Of a stretch of 64,000 bases of DNA, positions 47,101-58,690 are shown one piece after another (position 1 is the first letter of the stretch; every line of letters begins with the position of its first letter). The DNA is taken from contig NC_134370.1 in NCBI RefSeq assembly GCF_035582795.1, positions 31,359,501 to 31,423,500 of the forward strand, read 5' to 3'. This stretch comes from Mycteria americana. Its lineage: Eukaryota; Chordata; Aves; Ciconiiformes; Ciconiidae. Under the pieces are notes generated by a model that saw nothing but the letters and a program-made list of their open reading frames with translations, ran no database searches and was not told where the DNA came from. A program made the translations under genes and the position numbers.

Positions 47101-50100
47101 GTCACAGAACTGCCTCCCAAACTTTGGCAGTACTGGATTTGTGCATTCGCGTAACATGAGTGGAAATTTGTGCTGAATTCAGGTGCTGAGTTGAATTTGG
47201 CGTCTGCGGAGACTGCTAGGACTTGTGCCCAGACTCCAGCTGTGCTCCAGCCACCACTGCGGATGGGGAGAACAGGGGAATAACTGTGCTCTCTTAGCAC
47301 AGGAGTCGGGAAGCACAGCAAGGGGCATTATCATCTGCTGTAAAACGAACTAGCAGCCTTGTGAGCATTGGAACTGGCAAAACTTGCTTTCTTGTGAACA
47401 TGGTGCACAGGGATGATTTTTGCTTTTGTCGAATAAGATAGGCTTGTGCTGACTGCTCTATGGGTGCTTTCACGGGGCCTCACCTCTCCCCAGGCACCAA
47501 CTTTCACAGTAAATGGAGCAACTTAGTACCTGTCAGTCCCCACTTCCCTCTCCAGTTTGCTTCTGAGTAGCCAATGTTTTCAAAAGGTATTAGGAAAGGA
47601 CTGAGTGACAAACACAGGGTGTACAGTCTCATGGCCCGCATTAGGAGAACGGAAAGAGGCATGATATGAAATACAAACTTATTCTGAAAGGACATCTTAG
47701 CACTCCGTAATGCTAGGAATGCCTTGATCGGCGCTATTTGGCCGTTTTGGCAGTTGTGTGGGAGCCCTGCCACCTGGGAGAAATGGGTGAGGTCCTCCCA
47801 TGCAGATCTGCAGCTTTCGTGTTTCCTGCTAAAGCCAGGCCCTTCCAGAGGAGTGAGGAGTCCAGAGCACCCCACGTGACCGCACCATTCCCAAAAAAAT
47901 TGTGTCCCTTTGGCAACATTGATGGATAGACAAATGCAGCCCTCCTTTTCTTGTGCTAGAGCACAGGTTGCTCAGTCCACTTCTCAAAATATTTTCTAAA
48001 CGAAACTGTAAAAGTTGGCTGGGGAAGAAACTGCTGAGCTGCAGGGCTTCAGTCCCCTCCACTGTTAGCATCCACACAGCCTTTCAGGCGTGGCCTCCAT
48101 ATGATTAAAGCAGCAAGTGGTAGAACACACCCAGAGCACACAGCAAACGTTCAATCTGATGATCCCGTTGAGGGTGGAAAGGTTGCCAACTTTTTGTCCT
48201 GCAACTTTTGACAAAAATTCAGCTCAGGCAAGAAAATGGTTTTTTTTTTCATATTCAGACAAAGGCCACAAATAACGCAGGCTGTAAGCTAAATCCGTAC
48301 CAGCACCCTTCGGACACTGAAATGTGTTTGGAGCTAGAAGAGTAGCATCTGTATTCTACAAGAGAGACAGCATGAAAATAAGCATGTCTTTGGAAAGACA
48401 TTTTACTCTCTGCAACACTGACTGTAATATTTTCGTGTCATGCACTCCTCCAGTGAAGAGCATACTACATTAAGAGCACAGGCAGAGAGACCCTAAGGGC
48501 ACAAGCTTCCTTACTTTGCTCAAATTGTTACTTACTGATGGCCAAACATTGCTGCTATTACTGAACATTTTGAACAACAAAACAAAAGCCCAGAAGGTTT
48601 TAAAAGCTCATGCTCTGTGGCTGTTCCAGTAAACCCAGCCACTTCCAATTTCATCCTTCACATGCTGATTGCGAGGAAGATTAAGACATATTTCATAGAT
48701 CTGATATACAAGGCCTACAGGCGATACTGTGTTCTCAATCCATACATTAAACTCCTGTTGACACTGCTGCGAGTTGCATGCCTGTACAGAAAGTACAAAA
48801 TACCTTTGCCTAAAAAATAAAGCTATCAACCTATCAACCTATCAACCAAAGCTAAAAGTTATCTTCATTTCCCAGAACTGATACTCCTTCCAGACTCATC
48901 CCCAATATTTTTGTTATGTCCTAACAGTTTCTGAGAAAACCTTTGTTGTGGCATTCCTCAGCTTGATGCTTGATTCTCCACTCTCCATAGCTCTGAGGAA
49001 GAAAGAGCTGATGAGAATGTGAGAGATTACTATGATGATGAGAAAAAATGGGACTTTTCAGCCATTCTGGATGCTAATAACACAAATATGTTCACCAACA
49101 TCCTGAAAATTAACCAACTTTTTAAATTGGGAAGTCAATACAACCCTCAGTGACAAAGTGCTAGCCTTTAAAGTGTACTGATAACTAGACATGTCACTCA
49201 TCAGAAAACAGGTTGATATTGATTGGCATATGGACGAAAATAGTATGACCACCACACATGACAGAGAAGCTCGAGTTTCAAGACATTTTACTCTTCCTCC
49301 TCTTGCTTTCTTCTTCTCAGGCAACTCAGGCAACTCTCTTTTCATCCCCTAATGTGGCTTTTGTACTTTTAGATGAGTAGCATCTCAGCATACTCATCTA
49401 AAGTAGCTGAGATGCTACTTTCACAGCAAGGAGGAGAGAACTACAGAAATCTGTACTCTAAAAGTATACAGTAAGAGGAGAAAAGGCAGGGGAGTCTGCA
49501 GGGTTTGAATGTCAGTCACTAGCAAGATGGGAAAACAGATTGTTGTATTTCAAAATTTTATCATTAGGGGGAAAGGAGAAAACAGATGCAGTTTTATGTT
49601 AGTGCTGAACAGTGGAGGAGGAAAGGGCAAACTCTGAGGAAGCTGTCTATCAATAGCCAAGCATTCAGGACAGAAGCTGACATTTTATATCAAGGTAGAC
49701 ATTGTTAGTTCTCCCTCCCTGGCCATTCAAATGAGGAAAACGTCCTGAACTGTGTTCTTCACGCAGCAAGGGAGGAAGGAAGCGGCAGCCTGGGAGGTCT
49801 CACTGGAGCTGGGGTGAGGCAGGCAGAGGGCAGCTGGTGGACAGCCCAGGGGCCAGCCATCTGAGAGCAGGCGGCCACCTACCACGGGGACATCTTTGCT
49901 GAAGGCATTTCCATCTAATGCACGGTTCATTTTGGTGAGAGGGTAGCATGCTGCTGTCAGCAGGCTCTGGAGAGAGGAAGGACCCTGGTCAGGTTTTTTC
50001 CTTTCATAACCATGGCATACAGTTACAGTTTTAAAAGGAAAGAAAAAAAAATCTAGAAGATTTTACACTTGCATTTAAGAATTAGGGGGAAATGGAAAAT

Positions 50101-53100
50101 GTGAAGTGATTTATGTCAGTACTTTTCTCAATATTACGAGAGAAAAGACGAACAAAATCAGCAGGGATTTCGCCGCAGCATTCAATTTCAAGAAGTAGAA
50201 TTGCAGTGAGTTTTATCTAGTCCTTAACCTTCAAGAAAATCTAGGTTGTTACATCAGTATTCAAAGATTAGCAAACTACCCCTTGCTCCAATTGCAGCTG
50301 TCAGCTCTGTCAAACTAGGAGCATGTCTTTACCTCCTGTCACACCTCCTGCAGCCACCCTGCCACGCTTCCTTCATCTAGTCTTGCACCTGCATCAGTTT
50401 TCCCTGACAAAATGCCAATGTTTATACAGATCTTGCGTTTTCACTGAAGCAGGAGGTAATCGCCAAGACAGCTTTATGATCATCGAGAACTACAGCAAAA
50501 AATTAATGGAGTAAAAAAATCCCTTTATTAGGTTATTTTAAAGAGCTTTTTCTAATGATATGCACAAAAGAAGCTATTACGCAGTGCAGCTTTCTTATTG
50601 CTACAAAAAATGAATACTTCTGAGCACCGGTGACTGGTGCTTTTCGCACTGCAGATGAAGTAGGTACCAACACCTATTTTACTTATGACTGATATATATT
50701 TTCCCTTATAAGACTTTCAGATATTTTTGTCTTTGACAAACTTTACCAATTTTAAGTGATGCATGCCATGAAGTCTGGTACAAGCCATGTTGTTCTAGAA
50801 TATATCAGCTATTATAATTTAACCATTTGCAAGAATGAGGAAAAGGGACTTTTCTTCCCTCCGTCCTAGAAAATCCTGTTGACCTTTTGTTTGAGAAATT
50901 CCTTTTGAACACCAGCCTGAAAAATAGTTGAAAGGTAGCCACTGTGCCAGAGATGTACTTTTTGCTCTTTCTGTGAAAATCAGCTGAATGTTTGACCAGT
51001 TTATAAATCTTCAAAACATCTAAATTCATAAACGTCCCCACAGAGTAAAGATGAAGAAATAGTTTATGACTATGTCACTAAAAACTGGCCAGCACAATCA
51101 AAAGTTTTGTTCCATGCTCTTCCTAAAATTCAAGCTTTTGACATCACAATTTTAGTAATCTTTAAATGATGGGGGGGGTTTGTTTATAAGAGTGACCTCT
51201 TTCTGTTCCAAAGCAATTACAGAAGCCATTTAAAATCCCCTGTATTAATATTTCACTGTATGGAAAAGAGAAGCTTCTCTCTTGCTTTTCAAGGAGAGAA
51301 AGCCAGAGCACAAGAGTGATTAGATTTAATAGGACCAAATTGCCAGCACTGGGCCCTAATTAGGAATTATATCCTTAAGCATATGCTGAACTCCATAGAT
51401 ACACATTTAACTGAATTAGGACCTACATGGCTATTACATTCAATTTTATCAGGCCAAAAAAAGCATTTAAGGTAAAGCAATGGCCTGCTCTGCACAAAAA
51501 CAACTGAACTGCTCTCAGCTTGCTCTCTTGCTGTCAGCCCTCCCAGAGGAGGACATTTTTGCCATGTGAACACAGCACAGTTCTTTCACTGTTCTTGTAC
51601 TGAAAGGATTTTTGCTGGGTAAAACTAAAAATAACATCAAGTTTGTTTAATTTTACATTCATACATTTTTAGCTACTTCTGCTGTGTCACTAGATGTTTT
51701 CTGGAGGGTCAACAGGCAGCTGATTTCACTAGGACTATTTCACCATTATTCTCATTTCGCAAAAGGCCAAATCCAGAAGGAAAAAATTAATTTTGTAAGT
51801 TCTGATTCTCTCCTTTTCTAGTGTCCAAAATGGGACTCCTTAAATGTGAGGAGGGAGAACATATGAACTCAGCCCCAGAGATGAGCTTTCCCAACGCAGG
51901 CTGTTGAGACATGCCTGGTGCCAGACTCCATTATTGCGTGGTCCTTTTCTTCTGCATCTAATAAGAAACACCCATGGAAAAGTAACTAAAATAAATTTTT
52001 TCTTACAGTTTTTTATAGAAGAGGGGTAAACGTTAAAGCAAAAAATTAGGAAAATAAAGGGAAAAAAGAAAGCTAATGGCAATTGAGAAGCGTCATCTCG
52101 CTGTGCTTCCCATGGCCCTGCCAGGCACGTGGACCTTCCCAGCTGCAGCAGAGGGGGAACCGAGGCAGGGCACTGCCAGCCAAAAGCATGGGGAGTTTTC
52201 ACCTAGACTGTCCTATAGGCTGCACTTTTCCTGTTAAAAAATTAAACATAGAAATCTTAATGAGAGTCAGTCTTGACAGAAAATATTTGAAAGCCATTTC
52301 AGCAGGAGGCCTCACAACTTTCTCATTGCCTGCACGCACCCCAGCTGGTAGCACATGGGGCTGGAGGAAAGACATGGCACCAAGAGGCTGGGCACCGTGA
52401 AAGACCCTGGAGGTGGTGGGAGCCAGTGGAGCAAGAGCTTCCCCTGCTTTTCTGTGCAAGGAGACAGCAAGGAAGGTGAGATTTCCACCAATGCCCCCCA
52501 CTAAACTCATGCAGGCAGCTGGATCAGCTGCCCCCTGTCAGAGCAGGCACCCATGGGCTGCCTTCAGCATGCCACCAACACTGTCCCAGCAGTAGAGGGC
52601 AAATTTTGTCAATGCAAGGATCTTTTCTTTACATGCAAAGATCCATAAGGTGCCAGTGTGGGGCTAGGACCCAGTGACACTAGAGTGCCTTGGCCACGGC
52701 CCATTGCATTTTGAGACCTTCAAGATACTGCAGTAGTCCATGAAGTGAAAGGATGGGGTGAAAAGAGAGCAAAGTTTCTGCCACAAGTTACCACAAAAAT
52801 AATTGGTATTAACTATTTTACAGAACTTGCTGAGAAACAACCCCCCCCCCCCCCGACATTTAGTTTGTTTTTTTCGGAATATCAGGAGGGCTTACCACTT
52901 ACAAAATCATATTCCCAAAGCAATAGAGCTACTTTTGGCATGAGCTTAATTTAAAAGAACACAATTCAGATCCAAGTTTCAGCGCAGCTGCTTTTGATAA
53001 TGCCTTTAAAAAGTTGCTAGAATATGTAAAACACAAACCAAACCTGACAGTTTGTGTAATAAGCTTTGTCCTGATTGAATTTCAAGTTACGGTTGTGTAA

Positions 53101-56100
53101 AGCCAAGCTACAAACACAAATGGAAATGGAAACCTTGGATGAGTAGCAACTCTAACATGCTTGTTTGAGCATATACCTAAACAGGACCCAGTTCTGAAAG
53201 ATACAACTTAGGCTACATTGCTTCTTTGGGTGGGAGGTTAAGAATAATTACAAGTTACTAAAAAGTTTGACTCATATTTCTAGTCCCCTAAATCAGAAAC
53301 TATTCCTTTATTTTCATCTATGTCATTCTCGAGTCATACTATGTTTGAGCCTTTGCAGCCAAAATATATCTTCTATGGAGGAATCATACAAAAGACAGAT
53401 ACTAGTCATTATTAATCATTCTTCATTAGTAATTAGTGAAAAATAATGTTTTAAATGACTAAAAAATCAATGGATTTTTTGGTAACTACCATATTAAAAC
53501 ATAGAGTATTTAATACAAAGGATTTTCTTTACTTTTTTTCTTGGTATTTAAATTGCAATGTGGACACCTGTCTTTTCCCATAACTAATTTTTGAACACCT
53601 GCACCAAACAATTTTTCCAAGTTGATTGTTAATGCAATTCAAACTCTAATTCTTTTCCCTGAAGAACCTCTGGAAGATAAGAAAAAGGACAGAGGTAGAA
53701 TCAGCATTCCTGTAAAAGGGCAATTTCACTAACACACCTACTTTATTATCCTTCTTTAAAATAAATAGGGAGAGTACCACACAAAATAGCTACTGTAGAG
53801 TTTGCGGTCCTTCCTGGGGCTGCTGCCTTACGGTGACGTCCAGTCTGTGCGGCCCCCACACGCTCTCCCCTCACGAGTCAGCCACATCTGATCCCATGGC
53901 AGGGCTTCACCTCGTGCACCTCATGCATCTCACCTCCAATGCTTCACCTTCCTGAGAAAGGTCAGAATTGGCCTGAATCCTCCTGGCCTGCTGTCATGAT
54001 GCTGCTGTTAAGGGCAGACGAAAAGATTGCTTCCCAGCCTCAGTGAAAATTACATCATTACTTCTCCCTAATGGGAGATTTGATTAGAGAGGAGTAGTGG
54101 GCAAAGTCACCGTGCTCCTTGCTGGTGCAGCTGGCGTCATGGGCTATTCAGCATGGGCATGATTACAGACGTTAGCTTCAATAACAAAATTATCCAGGCC
54201 TTTTTACACGCAAGCAGCGAGGCTAACACAATGTCCTGCAGCAGCAGGGAAGCCTGCCTGCCTTCTCCATGAAGAAATACTTCCTGTGTTTTCTGAAGTT
54301 TCCAATCTTTCATTTCATTCATTGACCTGTTCCTATCGTATTTTATAGAACTGGATGAGATAAGCACAAGTGACCATTTTTATTATAAAATTAGAAAAAA
54401 ATTACTAATGCTGAGCTTCACATTTCCTGTTCCAGGCTAAGCAATGATCTTAAGGGCAAAATAATTTGACCAGCAGTGTTTTTAGGACAAGATCTGTTGT
54501 CAGGTTGTGTACACATATATATTCACATATGTATTGATGAGCAGCGTTTTTAGAACAGGGTCTATGTAATATCCACACGTGCCCTGCACTCCTGGCAGGG
54601 CAGGAAGGAAGTAGGCAGGGGCTGGGGACTGTGCGGAGAGTCACATTTCTGATCTGACTCACACCCTGCAGCGGGGCTCTAGTTCTTCCAACACTATTTA
54701 TTGCATCGCCCTGTGCCTTCTACTCTCTGCCTCATCTGAGTCTTTAATGATGTTTCCAAAACACAAGAATATAATGTTTTTAACAGCAGCTGTATCTCCA
54801 GTGTGGTACGAAGCTGAGCAGCAATACAGCATTTGCCGAAGCAAAGCACACAAAAGGGAAGTACAATTTGCTGTTTCCTAAAGTCTAAAAGCTTCCCTCA
54901 AATCTTATGCAAGGAATCAAATCTTGATTCCTCCAGACTCAGGCCAGCTGCAGGCTACAAAACACAGACAACTGCTTGTTTCTGCCCGAGGCCCGGGGGC
55001 CGGGTTACTTGGCTCTGGCCCCCCAGAGCCAAACAGCTTTGCCCCGTGGTTTCGTTCCGGGCATGGAGACCCCCTTTTCTCTTCCCGCAGGGAGCAAGCT
55101 GCAGTGGAGCACGGCCATCTCCACGATGGTGTTCGCATGGCTGTTTGCCGCCTTTTGGTCTGTGATGCCCTTGCTGGGGTGGGGGGAATACGACTACGAA
55201 CCCCTCCGAACCTGCTGCACCCTGGACTACAGCAAAGGGGACAGGTGAGGGCTGGGGCCAGCTCCCACGGGGGGCGGGTGGAGGCTGCCCACCCTGGGGT
55301 GGCCTCGGCAGCACACCAAAACCCACAGCAGCACACCAAAACCCACAGCTGTCCCCCATCGTTGTTGCTGGGGCGGATCTCCCTTCCCAGCAGCTGGGGC
55401 AAGGCAGGCGTGACCTGTGGCTGCCTTGGCTCACACGGCAGCGTGTAGGAACAGCTAAAGTCATCTTCCCCCGTGGGAGAGGCTGACGCTCAGGTTTCTG
55501 CTACTCCCGTACTCCTTGGTCATCTATATGCTGCATCTGTTCTGGGTTTAGGACTTGAAACTCTTTAAGACTGGTTTTGTTTTTATGCAGTCCAGCACTG
55601 ATGTCTGAGTAGGGGTGCTTGGGTTTAGAAACCAAACACTTGTTGCGATTTTCTGCAATACAATCCATCCTGTGCACAACATCAGGGCACAACGTCACCA
55701 GCCTCCAGCAAATGCTGCCCCTAAAGCATGTTGACAAAACTCATTTTGGCAATTTTAAAAATATAAGTTAATGGATATTTACAGCAAGTTTACAAAGATG
55801 CCCTAGAGAGGAATTAACCACCTCTTTTTTTTCCCTCCCCACCCTTTCCAGAAACTATATCACATTCCTTTTTGCTCTGTCCATTTTCAATTTCATGATC
55901 CCGGGCTTCATCATGCTGACGGCCTATCAGTCCATACACCAGAAGTTCAAGAAAAGTGGGCACTATAAGGTAAGAAAGCTCCCTCAGCTCCTGCAACTGC
56001 CTTGCCAAAATAAGGCTGCCTCCAATAGCCAATTTCTTTCACAGAGGCTTTGGCTCAGCTCCTTCTGTGCTAACTCCCCAGTGTTACTTGAGTAGGAGGG

Positions 56101-58690
56101 TAGCACAACACAGGATGGGGCCACCCCGAAAGTTCGTGGAAACCACATCCTTAGAGATGTCAAGATTTGACCAGCCAGCCACATCTGCCCCGACCTAGTG
56201 CTGTAAAGAGTTCCCCATCAAAGCAGGGGTCGGACTAGTGACCCTGAGGATTCCCCTCCGCCAACACTGGTCCAACCCTAGTCACAAAACAAACACACAG
56301 CATGCAGAATATTTGCTAATAGCATATCAATATTTATCCAAAGAAACTTTGCTCAGGAAGGATCATTATTTCCTGCTTTGCTACAGGCTCTTAGCTTATC
56401 GCTGAGGAAGCCAGCCAGAACTGCAGCACTGCAAGGAAACTCGCAGGCACCCCGTGGGGGGAGAAGAGCTTTCCTAAACACGCCGTGTTTACACTTGGCT
56501 GAGGAAATTCAGAAATCTTTATGAGCTGGAAACAAAGGAATTGCTCTGGCATGGCAGGTTTATGGGAATGTAATGTGGTGATTATATGAGTTGTTTCCTT
56601 AGGTGCAGGCTATACAGTCTGGGGCACTACGCGTGGCTGGCGGGCACAGCCCGACCCCTGCACTCAGTAAAGACAGTCAGTTCTCAAGGGGGATGTTACG
56701 CTGGCAAAGAGACAGTCAGGCAGACTGGTTTGTAGCTGTCTGGAATATATACATGTGCCCTCTACATATTTCTTGAACAAATCTCAGTGTTCATTATTAT
56801 AAGTCTATTACCTTTTTTTTCAGCGAGTTTATGCAATAGCACGTGATTTCTTTCTTACGATATTCTGTAGCTGTGCAGACTAGTTACGATGCAGAAAATT
56901 TAAGGATTAAATTATCACTTCCCTATTTATTAATATTTATAAGATACTTGGGAACAGCTAGCCGTGAACACCATGGATAAGGCCCTCGCATGAAGGACAC
57001 AGGAATCCTACTACCACGACACAGATGCCACTGCATCCCCCTGTTGCACTGCCGTAGCGGTGGCTTCACACAGTTTATTCGTCTGCAAGACCCTCCGAGA
57101 AGTCAGCAAAATATCGTGCCCTTTTACCCGTTTTTAAATGTACACATTGCCCTCCCCCCTCAGCAGCAAGTACTGGTCCTGGTTTCTACGTCTAGCGCAC
57201 ACGCTGATTTAACTGATCTACCATAAGGTGCTTTGCCACCTCTGCCCAGGAGCAAGTGCCACTCCCCACCCAGCCCCTCGGAAGAGGGCTTTGGGGCTTG
57301 CTGCACAGGCAGCCCTCCACACAGAGGCAGCGGTGCTCGCACACCTCCGACATCCACAGCAAAGCAGCAGTGATACAGCATATCCTGCTGGCTGGTCCTC
57401 TCCTGCTGCTGAACACAAACCACAGCCTCACAGGGTCTGTCCCACCCGCTTGTTGCAGTGTGCGGTTGTGAAACACAAAGGAATTTATTGCTCTTGTTTT
57501 TCAGTTTAATACTGGTTTACCATTGAAGACGCTGGTCATTTGCTGGGGTCCCTATTGCCTTTTATGCTTCTACGCAGCAGTTGAAAATGTGATGTTCATA
57601 TCACCAAAATACCGCATGGTACGTCTATGCCACCTGAGGGAATTCAAACAACACCGTTCTCCTTACTCTCCTCTCTCTGTTCCTATGGAACAACGCCAAT
57701 TTACTCACAATTGGTTTTACTTGTTATAACATATATAACAAGTAGATCATTTCCTCCAAGCATTCTGTTAATCTACCACTTTTAAGGCAAAACACTTAAG
57801 CACGTTGATATAACAGGCATTATATTACTGCTTTGATCAAGCAACAATTTAGGAAGTCAGGGTTTTTTTCTTCAGCAGTCAGGTAGAGGTCTGTAGCCTG
57901 CACTGCTTCGTGGTTTGTAGGAGCTTTTTGTGTCCTCCCCAGAATCAAGTACCAGCTCAAAATGTTTGATTTTGAAGAGACTGTCTCACGCATTTTTCTA
58001 ATACTTCTCTCTCCTCAGGGAACCTGCAATTGATCACTCTTAAGGTTATGCTGCCTCCTTTTTTCCCTTTTTTCTATGAGTCTTGGCTCTGAGACTGCCT
58101 CTGGGACTCAGTAATATCACATCACACCTTTCAACTTTCATTCAGTCCCCAAAAATCAGCCCACTTTCAGGTCACCAAATGCATTACTGTTCCTAGGTAT
58201 TCAGTATCCCACATAAAATGTGTTAGCAGTATCAGCCCACTTATCCATCAAAAGGTGTCCGTGGCACATCCTTCACTCCTCCTAAGTGTTTGCATTCACT
58301 CTCAACTGAAATATCCCAGTTTCAGGCAATGCTGATCTAAATTCTTTCTCCTGGAGACTATAATTTCCTGAGCAAGGGCCTCCAAGGGACCAAAGTGCTT
58401 TTACCTCTCATCTCCCCAGGGGGTAACAAGCTACTGCCATTGGAGACAGGCATTTGTTTGGTAAAGGGAAACTGAGCCTAGGCTGAAATCAGCCCATTGG
58501 CTCCTCGGTGCATTTTCCTGTTAATAAATATTGTGTCTCATGACAGATTCCTGCCGTTATTGCCAAGACTGTGCCAACGGTGGATGCCTTTGTATATGCC
58601 CTGGGGAATGAAAACTACAGAGGAGGAATATGGCAGTTCCTCACAGGACAGAAGATTGAGAAAGCAGAGGTCGATAACAAAACTAAATAA
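41092..58690 (+). CDS. RGR: RGR, retinal G-protein-coupled receptor opsin (whole gene, 7 coding exons)
   Basis: Joining 41092-41170, 44217-44373, 46036-46157, 55091-55244, 55852-55969, 57505-57618 and 58547-58690 gives 888 nt, or 295 aa plus stop. All introns are GT..AG and in frame. It is a seven-helix opsin. Retinal would attach at Lys255 in helix 7 (IAKTVPT). His91 replaces the usual acidic counterion, as in RGR elsewhere. WDRY covers 111-114, and Cys88 can pair with Cys161 or Cys162 in loop 2. The NPxxY position reads DAFVY (261-265). RGR binds all-trans-retinal in pigment epithelium and Mueller cells and photoisomerises it to 11-cis, feeding the visual cycle; this is family knowledge. 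The protein is nearly the same as the avian form I remember. The start has A at -3 and G at +4. Confidence 0.98.
41171..44216 (+). other. RGR intron 1
   Basis: This GT..AG intron of 3046 nt holds the relic copy of exon 1 (42943-43019), a GC-rich patch (about 41,860-42,470) with overlapping spurious frames, and a short local repeat around 43,869-43,918 based on ATGTCCCTGNATGGAGC. Confidence 0.9.
42943..43019 (+). pseudogene. Decayed duplicate of RGR exon 1 in intron 1
   Basis: The stretch from TACGGTCAC through GGGAGGTAAGCT aligns end to end with exon 1 (TATGGTCAC ... GAAGGTAAGCT), at roughly two-thirds identity by eye. It is 77 nt against 79, which fits two single-base deletions. The ATG position reads ACG, and the frame meets TAA at the eighth codon, so it cannot encode the N-terminus. 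The donor GGTAAGCT is kept at 43018-43025. Weaker similarity seems to extend a little to both sides, which suggests a tandem duplication of exon 1 with flanks. Confidence 0.75.
44217..44373 (+). CDS. RGR: RGR coding exon 2
   Basis: The acceptor is TATTTCAG and the donor AG|GTATAT. The 157 nt encode helix 1, loop 1 (FRKIKELRTPSN) and helix 2 (LSIALADCGICINAF). Confidence 0.97.
44374..46035 (+). other. RGR intron 2
   Basis: This GT..AG intron of 1662 nt is AT-rich, with nothing further recognised. Confidence 0.85.
46036..46157 (+). CDS. RGR: RGR coding exon 3
   Basis: The acceptor is TTGACAG and the donor A|GTAAGG. The 122 nt encode YWPYGSDGCQIHGFQGF with Cys88 and His91, helix 3, and the WDRYHHYC motif at its cytoplasmic end. 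Confidence 0.97.
48823..48846. repeat. 8 bp unit tandem repeat, three copies
   Basis: CTATCAAC occurs three times head to tail without mismatch. Confidence 0.9.
49364..49419. repeat. Two interleaved inverted repeats (X-Y-X'-Y' order)
   Basis: TACTTTTAGATGAGTA (49364-49379) is the reverse complement, apart from one extra T, of 49391-49405. AGTAGCATCTCAGC (49376-49389) is the exact reverse complement of 49406-49419. The arms alternate, so the two hairpins exclude each other or could form a pseudoknot. Template switching during replication is a plausible origin. Confidence 0.9.
52841..52854 (+). repeat. Homopolymer C14
   Basis: Fourteen consecutive cytosines in intron 3. The length is likely to vary between individuals or sequencing runs. 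Confidence 0.9.
55091..55244 (+). CDS. RGR: RGR coding exon 4
   Basis: The acceptor is TCCCGCAG and the donor AG|GTGAGG. The 154 nt encode helix 4 and loop 2, including MPLLGWGEYDYEPLRTCC with Cys161/Cys162. Long frames on the other strand here only mirror its GC-rich codons. Confidence 0.97.
55308..55347. repeat. 20 bp perfect tandem duplication in RGR intron 4
   Basis: The 20-base unit GCAGCACACCAAAACCCACA occurs twice head to tail, about 65 bases after exon 4. The rest of this 607 nt intron shows nothing notable. Confidence 0.9.
55852..55969 (+). CDS. RGR: RGR coding exon 5
   Basis: The acceptor is CCTTTCCAG and the donor AAG|GTAAGA. The 118 nt encode helix 5 and the start of cytoplasmic loop 3 (YQSIHQKFKKSGHYK). 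Confidence 0.97.
55970..57504 (+). other. RGR intron 5
   Basis: This GT..AG intron of 1535 nt holds a CR1 LINE 3' fragment in its first third. Nothing else was recognised. Confidence 0.85.
56130..56283 (+). mobile_element. CR1-type LINE, truncated 3' end
   Basis: The order of words follows the well-known CR1 3' region: TGGAAACCACATCCTTAGAGAT, then GACC...CTG, then AAAGCAGGGGTCGGACTAG, GACCCTGAGG, and TCCAACCCTA at the end. Only the last part of the element is present, as is usual for the 5'-truncated copies in birds and reptiles. Substitutions are many, so the copy is old. Confidence 0.75.
57505..57618 (+). CDS. RGR: RGR coding exon 6
   Basis: The acceptor is GTTTTTCAG and the donor ATG|GTACGT. 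It is exactly 114 nt, with phase 0 on both sides, and encodes FNTGLPLKTLVICWGPYC... (helix 6). The human exon of the same size is skipped in a known minor isoform. Confidence 0.97.
57619..58546 (+). other. RGR intron 6
   Basis: This GT..AG intron of 928 nt contains a 25 bp palindrome (57719-57743) about 100 bases after the donor, and otherwise nothing recognised. Confidence 0.85.
57719..57743. repeat. 25 bp palindrome in RGR intron 6
   Basis: ACTTGTTATA and TATAACAAGT form exact 10-base arms around a 5-base centre. Confidence 0.9.
58547..58690 (+). CDS. RGR: RGR coding exon 7 (last)
   Basis: The acceptor is CATGACAG and the stop TAA lies at 58688-58690. It encodes helix 7 with Lys255 (IAKTVPTVDAFVYALGN) and the tail ending EVDNKTK. 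Confidence 0.98.
   Translation: MPAVIAKTVPTVDAFVYALGNENYRGGIWQFLTGQKIEKAEVDNKTK

Larger units (their letters stand above)
46158..55090 (+). other. RGR intron 3 (8.9 kb)
   Basis: This is the largest intron of the gene. It contains three 8 bp CTATCAAC units (48823-48846), interleaved inverted repeats (49364-49419) and a run of 14 C (52841-52854). GC-richer patches near 49,750-49,900, 52,100-52,580 and 53,800-53,990 contain no recognisable exon on either strand. A 67-codon frame at 48617-48820 looks like chance. Confidence 0.8.

Noticed and set aside
48617-48820. 67-codon frame in RGR intron 3 with basic and hydrophobic stretches
   Set aside because: Too short, no recognised family, and an equally long frame lies on the other strand.
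54924-55464. Long frames on both strands around RGR exon 4
   Set aside because: They overlap the true exon and its GC-rich flanks. Only the spliced frame of 55091-55244 matches a protein.
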